DNA of 5,077 nucleotides from Chloroflexota bacterium (GCA_030691665.1 JAUYDU010000154.1:1-5077); one strand, 5' to 3'. Counted from the stretch's first letter, positions 1-5,007 are shown. Notes: a model not told the origin generated them from the sequence alone. Numbers and translations are program-made.

Positions 1-1
1 C

Positions 2-604
2 ACTGCCTGCGCCCGGAATAAAGCATGGCAAGAAGCGGGCTTTCCGGCCATGCGGGTGACGGTGAACATTTCGGCGCGCCAGTTCCAGCACGAAAGCCTG
101 GTGGAACTGTTCTCGCTAGTGTTGAAGGAAAGCGGCTTGGACCCCCACTACTTGCAGCTAGAGATCACCGAGGACACCCTCATGCAGGATGCGGACTTTA
201 CCATCACCATGCGGCAGGACTTGAGACCGTTGGGCGTTGAGATCTCCATCGATGATTTCGGTACCGGCTACTCTTCGCTTAACTACCTGAGGCGCTTTCC
301 CATCGATGTGGTGAAGATCGACCGCTCCTTCGTGCGTGACGTCACGGTAGATGCGGATGACGCGGCCATCGTCACGGCGATTATCGCCCTCGCCCAAAGC
401 CTGAAACTGAGGGCGGTCGCCGAGGGCGTGGAGACTCAAGAGCAGCTTGCCTTCCTGAAAGAACGGCAGTGTCATGAGATGCAGGGATATCTGTTCAGCA
501 AACCAGTGCCCGCCGAGGCGTTTGAGAGGATACTGGCGCAGGATAAACGGCTTCAGGCCCAGTCGGGAACAAAGGTGATGTCTTATCCGAGCCGAGGGCG
601 CTGA
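2..604 (+). CDS. EAL-domain cyclic-di-GMP phosphodiesterase, C-terminal part (5' end outside window)
   Basis: The reading frame is open from base 2, so the gene enters from the left; the ATG at 50 is internal, because the 16 codons before it (ending AWQEAGFPA) already read as EAL domain. EAL domains hydrolyse cyclic-di-GMP to pGpG with two metal ions. Numbering from the Met at 50, the visible catalytic set is complete: N6 in VNISARQ, E38 in EITE, D68 and D69 in DDFGTGYSS (loop 6), K89 in KIDRSF, E125 in AEGVET and Q145 in QGYLFSKP. The EAL tripeptide itself lies upstream of the window. After the domain (about residue 162) there is a polar tail of about 20 residues and a TGA stop. Activity therefore looks likely. 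Any sensory (PAS, GAF, response-regulator) or GGDEF part would be upstream and cannot be seen. The gene converges on the hydrolase gene that follows. Confidence 0.95.
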   Translation, partial: TACARNKAWQEAGFPAMRVTVNISARQFQHESLVELFSLVLKESGLDPHYLQLEITEDTLMQDADFTITMRQDLRPLGVEISIDDFGTGYSSLNYLRRFPIDVVKIDRSFVRDVTVDADDAAIVTAIIALAQSLKLRAVAEGVETQEQLAFLKERQCHEMQGYLFSKPVPAEAFERILAQDKRLQAQSGTKVMSYPSRGR

Positions 605-608
605 AGGA

Positions 609-649
609 GGCCGGCGCGTAGGGAGCCCTATCGCAGCTCGGCGCCGGCC
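609..649. terminator. GC-only inverted repeat between convergent genes, candidate bidirectional terminator
   Basis: GGCCGGCGC (609-617) and GCGCCGGCC (641-649) are perfect 9-bp inverted copies separated by 23 nt. The loop holds a second small hairpin, TAGG/CCTA around GAGC (619-630). The structure begins 4 nt after the EAL stop codon and its right arm lies in the last codons of the convergent hydrolase gene, a usual place for a shared terminator. No T-run follows on either strand, so intrinsic termination is not certain; it may simply block or protect 3' ends. Confidence 0.5.
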
Positions 650-1692
650 AGCAGGAAGATGCCGGTGCCGAAGCGCTCAACGCCGACCGGGATGCTGTTG
701 TAATGCGCGGCGTCGCCGGGGAGCGTTCCGCCGCTGACGCCAGTGAAGTCGCCGGCCGGCGAAACGTAGCCCTGCACAGCCTGCCAGGCCCGAGCGGCAA
801 CAGGCCGCAACTCCGGTAACAGGACGCCGCAGCGGACGCCCTTCGCTATCGCCAGGGCAAAGGCAGCGGCGCAGGACGATTCCAGGTAGGTGGAGGGGGC
901 ATCCAGCACCGTGTGCCAGAGGCCACTGCGATCCTGAAGGGGCACCAGCGCGGCGACCTGCCGCTGGAGGAGAGAGACGGCCCGCTGCCGGAGGGCATCG
1001 CCCTCTGGGCGCGTCTCGCAGATGGCCGCCAGTGTCATCGCCATCCAGCCGTTCCCTCGCGCCCACAGGCAGGGGGAGCGCTGGCCCGCCCTTTCGTCCC
1101 AGGCATGAAAAAAGAGACCGGAATCATCTCGCAGCTTGTCCACATGGGCCTCTAGCTGGAGGACAGCTTCCTCCCGGAACCGCTGCTCCCCCGTCGCCTC
1201 GGCGAGACTCAGCCAGCCCGGCACGACGAAGTAAACGCTGTCCACGAATGCCTGGGGCGCCAGCGGGTGCATGTAGATGGCGCCATCGGCCGAGCGAGGC
1301 GCCCGCCTGCCGACATCCTCGGCGAGAGAGACGGCAGCGCTCAAGTAGCGCTGGCTGTCCAGGCGCCGGTACAGCATCACCAGCGGTGATACGAGGCCGA
1401 ACCACATGATGACCGGCGCCGAGCGGCCGAAGGTTATCCGGGTCTCCGGCGTGAAGCCTGAGGGCGTCTTGACCGGCTTAGCCACCGCCTCCACCTGGCG
1501 GCGCCCGTCCAGCGCCTCGATGCGAAGGTCGAGGATCTGTCTGGCTAGCTCGAGGTAGTCCCGGCGTCCGGAGACGTCGGTTGCAGCTATGAGCCCCTCA
1601 GCGAGGACGAAGTCGCCCCATTCGGGCCAAGTCACCAGCTCCTCTCTCTGGGAGAGACAGCGGTCGGCGACCTTGAGGAAGGCTTCGTTCAT
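628..1692 (-). CDS. Glycoside hydrolase, GH105/GH88-like (unsaturated rhamnogalacturonyl hydrolase type)
   Basis: The 354-residue product is close to the usual length of GH105 enzymes (YteR/YesR type), (alpha/alpha)6-barrel proteins that remove the unsaturated uronic acid from pectin-lyase products by hydrating its double bond. Family-like marks are FVDSVYF (residues 149-155, with D151 in the place of the catalytic Asp), LFFHAWD (194-199, H196), WARGNGW (210-216), LQDRSGLWHTVLD (252-264), STYLESSCAAAF (267-278) and the C-terminal GVSGGT. There is no signal peptide, so the enzyme is probably cytoplasmic, as for YteR, acting on imported oligosaccharides. The ATG at 1692 lacks a clear Shine-Dalgarno site; the frame stays open only to about 1731 with no better start. 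A strong promoter lies about 65 nt upstream. The N-terminal 100 residues are less typical, so the exact substrate is open. No transporter or lyase gene is adjacent. Confidence 0.85.
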   Translation of the reverse strand: MNEAFLKVADRCLSQREELVTWPEWGDFVLAEGLIAATDVSGRRDYLELARQILDLRIEALDGRRQVEAVAKPVKTPSGFTPETRITFGRSAPVIMWFGLVSPLVMLYRRLDSQRYLSAAVSLAEDVGRRAPRSADGAIYMHPLAPQAFVDSVYFVVPGWLSLAEATGEQRFREEAVLQLEAHVDKLRDDSGLFFHAWDERAGQRSPCLWARGNGWMAMTLAAICETRPEGDALRQRAVSLLQRQVAALVPLQDRSGLWHTVLDAPSTYLESSCAAAFALAIAKGVRCGVLLPELRPVAARAWQAVQGYVSPAGDFTGVSGGTLPGDAAHYNSIPVGVERFGTGIFLLAGAELR

Positions 1693-1755
1693 AGGCCTGG
1701 GCGAAGCAGGTGGGAGCGCTGGGTCTGATGGTCAGGAGCCTCGCTGGGCGCTCTA

Positions 1756-1784
1756 ATTATCAACGGCGCTGCCGGGACTGTCAA
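1756..1784 (-). promoter_or_regulatory. Sigma-70-type promoter of the GH105-like gene
   Basis: On the minus strand TTGACA (1784-1779) is a perfect -35 hexamer and GATAAT (1761-1756) matches five of six bases of the -10 consensus. The spacer is exactly 17 nt. Transcription would start near 1749, giving a 5' leader of about 57 nt before the ATG at 1692. This is the clearest promoter in the window and shows the hydrolase gene is transcribed by itself. Confidence 0.75.
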
Positions 1785-1800
1785 ACCAGGTGGTGTTTGA
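1781..1800. promoter_or_regulatory. Dyad overlapping the -35 box, candidate operator
   Basis: TCAAAC (1781-1786) and GTTTGA (1795-1800) are perfect inverted 6-mers. The pairing continues into CCA/TGG if a 2-nt bulge is allowed on the right arm. The left arm shares four bases with the -35 hexamer of the hydrolase promoter, so a bound protein would compete with RNA polymerase. A catabolic gene with a strong core promoter would need such repression, but the regulator family cannot be named from this site. Confidence 0.4.
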
Positions 1801-1930
1801 AGGGGTAGAGATAACAAACTGTATCGCAACTACTTCCCGCTCATGGCTCTAGGGCGGGCGCGAGGCCTGCCTTGTACCTGATAGCTGTGAGGCCCCTCTG
1901 ATCTTATTGTTAGGCTCCCTTTAGGTCATA

Positions 1931-2161
1931 ATGAGGGCGAGAGCTCGGCATCACTATTCCAGGGGCGCAGCCATTGTGCAGGCTCACCACGAGCGGTTCG
2001 ATGGCCACGGCTACCCCCGCGCGCTGCCGGCAGAGAAGATCCCTCTGGGGGCCCGCATATTTGCTGTAGCCGAGGCCTTCGGCGCCATGACCTCAGACCT
2101 GCCCTACCGGCAAGCCCGTTCGTCGCAGGACAGGCAAACGGCGGCACCTGTCCTGAGATAG
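1931..2161 (+). pseudogene. Orphan HD-GYP domain fragment (cyclic-di-GMP phosphodiesterase relic)
   Basis: About 50 residues match the second half of an HD-GYP domain: AIVQAHHERFDGHGYP (HHE at 1985-1993, GYP at 2009-2017), then IPLGARIFAVAEAFGAMTSD and LPYRQARS. In the family this segment holds two metal ligands and the GYP motif. The HD half (HDxGK and preceding helices) is absent: the frame has a TAG at 1922-1924, and nothing HD-like is visible in 1740-1930. Conserved positions have changed too: the usual VADAFDAMTSDRPYR reads E, G and L at the first D, second D and R. There is no Shine-Dalgarno site before the ATG. After ARSSQ the sequence stops resembling the family. I infer a truncated, decaying fragment; expression as a small protein is unlikely. 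Its 3' end is overlapped on the other strand by the small cysteine-rich ORF. Confidence 0.75.
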
Positions 2162-2217
2162 GCAACATCATCCAGGTCGCCACAGCACATCGGACAGGTA
2201 TTACCGCATACGTTCAT
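2104..2217 (-). CDS. 37-residue cysteine-rich, zinc-ribbon-like small protein
   Basis: I do not recognise this protein. The ATG at 2217-2215 opens a 37-codon frame ending with TAG (2106-2104). It is preceded by AAAGAGG with a 6-nt spacer, a good ribosome binding site. Seven of 37 residues are cysteine. CPMC (residues 8-11) and CLSC (28-31) are separated by 16 residues, the paired CxxC knuckles of a zinc ribbon, with an acidic strand (GDLDDVAYLRTG) between them as in many small zinc-ribbon proteins. Extra cysteines are at 4, 12 and 36. It lies 60 nt after the GlsB-like gene on the same strand, with a repeated hairpin in between, and may be its last operon partner. Its last 19 codons overlap the HD-GYP relic on the opposite strand. 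Reality as a gene is inferred from the ribosome binding site and the motif; its role is unknown. Confidence 0.6.
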   Translation of the reverse strand: MNVCGNTCPMCCGDLDDVAYLRTGAAVCLSCDERACR

Positions 2218-2239
2218 GCTCAGCCTCTTTAAGCGCTCC

Positions 2240-2268
2240 AAGCGTTCGCCTTGGACCGCACGCTTTAT
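2240..2268. repeat. Direct repeat copy 1, hairpin-forming, between the GlsB-like gene and the zinc-ribbon ORF
   Basis: This 29-nt segment matches copy 2 (2579-2609) with three substitutions and one 2-nt gap; both share the core CGCCTTGGACC and the right arm GCACGCTT. AAGCGT (2240-2245) and ACGCTT (2260-2265) form a 6-bp stem with a 14-nt loop. An alternative stem TCCAAG/CTTGGA (2237-2255) overlaps it. It starts 9 nt past the stop codon of the GlsB-like gene and could terminate, attenuate or stabilise transcript ends. No T-run follows. Confidence 0.7.
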
Positions 2269-2277
2269 GCTTTGAGC

Positions 2278-2544
2278 CTAACGAGCGGTGCGAGCAACTA
2301 ATCTGAATCCGAACAGTATGATGATCGCTCCTACCACGGACAGAACGATCGTTCCGGCGTCGAAGTCATCTACCCCATTACTGATCCCCATTGCCACGGC
2401 GATAAAGCCTCCGAGGATCGCGCCGACGATGCCGAGCAGGATAGTGCCGATGATGCCGAAGGGAATTTTGTCCCGCCCAGGGAACAGAAACCGCGCCAGG
2501 AAACCGCCGATCAACCCCACCAAAATCCAGGCTAGAATATTCAT
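2278..2544 (-). CDS. GlsB/YeaQ/YmgE-family stress-response membrane protein
   Basis: The 88-residue product is a small integral membrane protein of the transglycosylase-associated family (GlsB/YeaQ/YmgE), usually 80-90 residues and often linked to general or envelope stress; its biochemical function is not known. Three hydrophobic segments lie at about residues 3-20, 28-53 and 64-83. The glycine-rich runs LVGLIGGFLARFLFPG and GIIGTILLGIVGAILGGF are typical of the family, and the end RLVARTAR gives a positively charged tail. The ATG at 2544 is preceded by AGGAGGTGA (2557-2549) with 7 nt after GGAGG, one of the strongest ribosome binding sites in the window. It follows the YggT-like gene by 61 nt on the same strand, so co-transcription is likely. 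It is bracketed by the two copies of a hairpin repeat. Confidence 0.93.
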   Translation of the reverse strand: MNILAWILVGLIGGFLARFLFPGRDKIPFGIIGTILLGIVGAILGGFIAVAMGISNGVDDFDAGTIVLSVVGAIIILFGFRLVARTAR

Positions 2545-2578
2545 CCCTTCACCTCCTTCCGTCTCTCAGAACTTCCAT

Positions 2579-2609
2579 AACCGTGCGCCTTGGACCTGGC
2601 ACGCTTCAT
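2579..2609. repeat. Direct repeat copy 2, hairpin-forming, at the 3' end of the YggT-like gene
   Basis: This 31-nt partner of the 2240-2268 repeat includes the stop codon of the YggT-like gene (2606-2608) and extends into the spacer before the GlsB-like gene. CGTGC (2582-2586) and GCACG (2599-2603) give a 5-bp stem with a 12-nt loop. The stem register differs from copy 1, but both copies fold. The shared core is CGCCTTGGACC. Confidence 0.7.
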
Positions 2610-3094
2610 CTCGAAGTCCGCTCTCGGTGTTGTGTGCGGCTGGTGACGACCTTCTCCCCAGATGTCGAGGGGCCCGACGTGATGGCCCACAGGCCGGCGA
2701 TCAGCAGCAGCGCGGCGATCAGGTACACCCCCATCGAGATGATGCTCGCCGGTTCGAAGGCGCCGCTATTGGCGATAATCCCCTGAAATGGTTCAACGAG
2801 TGGTTTGCTGACGTCGTAGATGAAGTTGACGAAGCCGTTGTTGGGATTGGCCTCGGCCAGCAGAAATCCCAGCCGGAACACCACCAACGTCTCCACTACT
2901 GCGAGGGCGACCAGGATTACAGCATTGAGACTACGCACCCAGCCACGAGCCTGGCTCCAACCGCCAGCTGACGAGCGCATGACCCGCTCTTCGTCAACTA
3001 GCTCGCTGTCGTCCCTGGCTATCGGTCGGTCTTCGGCGGCCGTTCGCCGTCCGCTCTCGTCTGCCATCTCCTCATCTTGTCTCCGGATAGTCAT
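2606..3094 (-). CDS. YggT-like membrane protein with acidic N-terminal extension
   Basis: The 162-residue product has two transmembrane segments (about 57-79 and 118-138). Between them is FLLAEANPNNGFVNF followed by IYDVSKPLVEPFQGI, which resembles the YggT family signature (an NP-rich turn, a Y-D-x-T/S-x-P segment and a PF motif). YggT proteins are small membrane proteins tied in several bacteria to division-site or envelope functions; the molecular role is unclear. Unlike the core family, this protein has a charged N-terminal extension of about 50 residues, rich in D, E and R, and a basic tail (SRTQHRERTSR). The ATG at 3094 has GGAGG at 3104-3100 with a 5-nt spacer; the next ATG (3067) has GAGGAG directly against it, so the first start is preferred. 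An IS3 relic lies immediately upstream, and no convincing promoter is seen there. Confidence 0.75.
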   Translation of the reverse strand: MTIRRQDEEMADESGRRTAAEDRPIARDDSELVDEERVMRSSAGGWSQARGWVRSLNAVILVALAVVETLVVFRLGFLLAEANPNNGFVNFIYDVSKPLVEPFQGIIANSGAFEPASIISMGVYLIAALLLIAGLWAITSGPSTSGEKVVTSRTQHRERTSR

Positions 3095-3134
3095 CCTTTC
3101 CTCCTTTGCTGGGACCGATCGCTGGCCAGCCTCC

Positions 3135-3275
3135 TCAGCTGCGCGGATGTTGACGTCTCCTCTTAGGCTGTCTCCCGGGCACCTTCAGACCCTCCCGCCG
3201 CCATAGCCTCTCCACCCGCTTGTGGTTCACTTGCCAGCCCTCACTGTTCAGCATCGCCGTCGCGGGTAGACGTTC
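3135..3275 (-). pseudogene. IS3-family transposase (OrfB) fragment
   Basis: On the minus strand, about 35 codons from 3254 downward read MLNSEGWQVNHKRVERLWR then REGLKVPGRQPKRRR. This is the well-known helix-turn-helix stretch of IS3-family OrfB transposases (GW-x-VNHKRV-x-R-x-x-R-x-EGL). Upstream, the usual GYRRVTAML lead-in appears in two frames (NVYPRR in one, TAMLN in the next), which implies a small deletion near 3255-3270. After KRRR the match stops and the frame ends at TGA (3137-3135). The catalytic DDE core is absent and no terminal inverted repeats are visible. It is a dead relic directly upstream of the YggT-like gene. Confidence 0.8.
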
Positions 3276-3335
3276 GGGCCGTGTGGCACCAGGGCGCCGC
3301 GCCGCTGGCCTGAAGGAACTGGCTCGGTGCCTGCG

Positions 3336-3419
3336 TCATCGAATTGTGATAGTCACCACGCCCAGGAGGACGAGGACGATGAATACAACGATAATCACGA
3401 GCCAGATGTTCTTGAACAT
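3336..3419 (-). CDS. 27-residue hydrophobic single-helix peptide
   Basis: I do not recognise this peptide. The ATG at 3419-3417 is preceded by GGAGGTGA (3431-3424), with 7 nt between GGAGG and the start, the same layout as the GlsB-like gene. The frame runs 27 codons to TGA (3338-3336). The product begins MFKNIWLV, continues with 15 or so almost wholly I, V, L, F residues (one G-VV near the end) and closes TITIR. It thus has a short basic N-terminus, one membrane-spanning helix of about 20 residues and a single Arg at the end, the form of many bacterial regulatory or stress membrane micropeptides, or of a type I toxin. No stable antitoxin RNA gene could be recognised. It lies between two mobile-element relics, on the strand of the YggT-like gene but 241 nt upstream of it. 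The start signal is the main support; translation is unproven. Confidence 0.55.
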   Translation of the reverse strand: MFKNIWLVIIVVFIVLVLLGVVTITIR

Positions 3420-3439
3420 TCAGTCACCTCCACCTAGGG

Positions 3440-3467
3440 TTTTAACACAGTCGGCAACAACCTTCAA
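3440..3467 (-). promoter_or_regulatory. Weak sigma-70-like promoter for the 27-residue ORF
   Basis: On the minus strand TTGAAG (3467-3462) and TTAAAA (3445-3440) are spaced by 16 nt, ending 20 nt before the start codon. The -35 matches four of six and the -10 three of six consensus bases. The match is modest and could be chance, but this is an AT-rich patch in GC-rich DNA and no better candidate precedes the ORF. Confidence 0.25.
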
Positions 3468-3470
3468 CGG

Positions 3471-3504
3471 CCTCCTTGGCTATTAGAGGGCCAGTCCAAG
3501 GAGG
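3471..3504. repeat. 9-bp perfect inverted repeat at the edge of the recombinase relic
   Basis: CCTCCTTGG (3471-3479) and CCAAGGAGG (3496-3504) are exact inverted copies around a 16-nt loop; TGGC/GCCA inside the loop offers an alternative pairing. It sits where serine-recombinase homology begins on the plus strand and upstream of the candidate promoter of the minus-strand micropeptide. It may be a terminator, an operator or the trace of an insertion end; the sequence alone does not decide. Confidence 0.55.
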
Positions 3505-3776
3505 AGTTGGCCGAACTACAGCACCAGCGCCAGCACATCGCGAGCCTGGACGGGCTGAGCGAGCAGGTGCGGGCTTTCTGCGCCCAGGTTGCCGAGCGGC
3601 TGGACGAGTTCGGCTTCGACGACAAGCGGCTGGCGCTTCAGGCCCTTCAGATTAGGGTCGTGGTCGACCGGGACGGCGCCAGGCCAACAGGAGCAATCCC
3701 TCACAATTTAGCTACCATTGAACAAACATCGGCATGTGTGTTCAGCAAGCGCCTAGATACGAGCCGCTTGTGAACT
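3486..3776 (+). pseudogene. C-terminal fragment of a large serine recombinase
   Basis: The plus-strand frame from about 3486 resembles the extreme C-terminus of large serine recombinases (phage integrase/transposon type): a heptad-like helix SKEELAELQHQ and onward, then LSEQVRAFCAQVAERLDE, then FGFDDKRLALQALQIRVVV and DRDG, followed by a GAIPHN strand. In the family this is the coiled-coil and last strand after the zinc-ribbon region. The resolvase catalytic domain with its Ser nucleophile and the recombinase and zinc-ribbon domains, several hundred residues, are missing: the frame is closed by a TAG at 3435-3437. The only starts are a TTG at 3507 with GGAGG lying only 1-2 nt before it, inside homology. 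The end is at a TGA after TSRL. It is the 3' remnant of an integrated element; the rest was deleted or replaced. Confidence 0.75.
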
Positions 3777-3816
3777 CTCGCCCATAATTGAACTCCCGAT
3801 GCCGTGCTAGCGGACT

Positions 3817-5007
3817 CTATTCAGGCCACTCCGCCAGGGTGGCCCCCAGCGATAGCTCCTGTCCGTCGCGCAGGACCTTCAGCTTCGCCGTATCCCCCGG
3901 CCTCTTTTGCGTGTCCAGATAGCGAGCCAAGTCTTCCACGCTGGCCACGTTCTGCCCGTCCACGGCGACAATGACGTCTCCGCCCGGAGGTACGGCGCTG
4001 TCACGTGCCGCCTGGGACTCGGAGCGGAAGGCACCGCGCAGGCCGGCCCGCTCGGCGGGGCTACTCGGCGCTACGAGAGTCACGTACACCCCAGCCTCCA
4101 CTGACAGGTCGAGGTCCTGGGCCAGGGCCGGCGTGACCTCCTGCCCTGCTATCCCCAGCCAGGGATGGCTCACCGTCTTTCCTGCCAGGATGTCCGGCAG
4201 GGAGCGCGTCGCGGTATTTGCCGGGACGGCGAACGCTACACCCACATTGACGCCTTCCCCTGTGGGGTTCTCCAGCAGCGTATTGATGCCAATGACCTCT
4301 CCCTGACAGTTGAGCAGGGGCCCGCCGGAGTTGCCGGGATTCACCGGGGCATCGGTCTGGATCATGTTGCGAATGGGCCGGGTACTGCCTCCCGGCGCGA
4401 ACGTGCGGCCCAGGGCGCTAACAATCCCCTGGGTAAGCGTTCCCTCTAGATTGAAGGGGTTGCCGATAGCCAGCACAGGGTCGCCAACCTGGGCGGCATC
4501 CGAATCGCCGAGCGGGGCGGGGTCGAGCTCCTCATCGGAAGCACTGGCTCGGATGACCGCCAGGTCGTTGCCGGGGTCGCTGCCTACCACCTGCGCCGAG
4601 ACCGCCGTGCCATCTGCGAACCTGACCTCTAGATTGTCGGCCTCGGCGATGACGTGATAGTTGGTGAGAATCAAGCCCTGCTCATCGATGATGATGCCGC
4701 TGCCCGCCCCTTCCGCCGGCGAACCGGACGGGCTTCGGGCGCTCACTGTGCTGGTAATCTTGACCACCGACGGGCGGACCCGCTTGTAGATGTCGGTGGC
4801 GGAAAGGCAAGCGGAGCTGAGAGACGCTTGGCCAGAGGAACTCCCATCGGGAGCGGGAGCAGATGTAGAGGCCGCAGGGGTGGAGATCGTGCCGGCTCGC
4901 TGCTCCTCCCCACTATCATCCGGCCAGAGCTGAACGACCGCGATAGCGGCGCCAGCGCTAACCAGGGCACTGATCAGAGCCGCCGCAAGTATGCTTCGCA
5001 AGTGCAT
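3817..5007 (-). CDS. htrA: HtrA/DegP-family trypsin-like serine protease with PDZ domain
   Basis: The 396-residue product is a complete HtrA-type (S1C) protease for quality control of misfolded extracytoplasmic proteins. Residues 5-25 form a hydrophobic signal anchor without a clear cleavage site or lipobox; 30-65 are a Ser/Thr/Ala/Pro-rich linker. The protease domain (about 70-275) has the triad H118 (TNYHVI), D148 (NDLAVI) and S227 (NPGNSGGP), plus IGNPFNLEGTLTQGIVSALGR. One PDZ domain follows (about 282-393), starting at HPWLGI. It has the longer loop between AGLRG and PPGGDVIVAVDG seen in many HtrA proteins of this kind. Only two cysteines occur, C67 and C234, and could pair outside the membrane. 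The ATG at 5007 has GGAGG (5017-5013) with a 5-nt spacer. It is likely a single gene: the recombinase relic downstream is on the other strand. Confidence in the family is very high. Confidence 0.97.
   Translation of the reverse strand: MHLRSILAAALISALVSAGAAIAVVQLWPDDSGEEQRAGTISTPAASTSAPAPDGSSSGQASLSSACLSATDIYKRVRPSVVKITSTVSARSPSGSPAEGAGSGIIIDEQGLILTNYHVIAEADNLEVRFADGTAVSAQVVGSDPGNDLAVIRASASDEELDPAPLGDSDAAQVGDPVLAIGNPFNLEGTLTQGIVSALGRTFAPGGSTRPIRNMIQTDAPVNPGNSGGPLLNCQGEVIGINTLLENPTGEGVNVGVAFAVPANTATRSLPDILAGKTVSHPWLGIAGQEVTPALAQDLDLSVEAGVYVTLVAPSSPAERAGLRGAFRSESQAARDSAVPPGGDVIVAVDGQNVASVEDLARYLDTQKRPGDTAKLKVLRDGQELSLGATLAEWPE

Noticed and set aside
1805..1925. The region before the HD-GYP relic was searched for an HD motif, a promoter or another small gene.
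   Set aside because: Only very short frames without ribosome sites and no HDxGK-like stretch were seen; partial -35/-10 matches were too weak to list.
2125..2232. A plus-strand frame continuing after the HD-GYP match (reading TCPEIGNIIQVAT) could be a frameshifted HD-GYP C-terminus.
   Set aside because: The likeness to the usual GTQFDPEVV ending is slight, whereas the opposite strand shows a ribosome site and two CxxC knuckles; the antisense small gene explains the open frame better.
1909..2282. GTTAGGC (1909-1915) and GCCTAAC (2276-2282) look like integron core and inverse-core sites around the HD-GYP relic.
   Set aside because: No GTTRRRY partner follows at attC distance after 2282, and the second 7-mer overlaps the stop and last codons of the GlsB-like gene. 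Two 7-mers alone are not enough.
2288..2971. A long plus-strand open frame of 227 codons opposite the GlsB-like and YggT-like genes.
   Set aside because: It is antisense to two recognisable proteins with strong ribosome sites; it has no start signal, and its composition (T, P, R, S-rich) is that of a shadow frame.
3774..3816. GAACTC occurs twice (around 3772 and 3790), suggesting an attachment-site repeat next to the recombinase relic.
   Set aside because: The repeat is only about seven bases, with no second copy at the other end of an element, so it cannot be told from chance.
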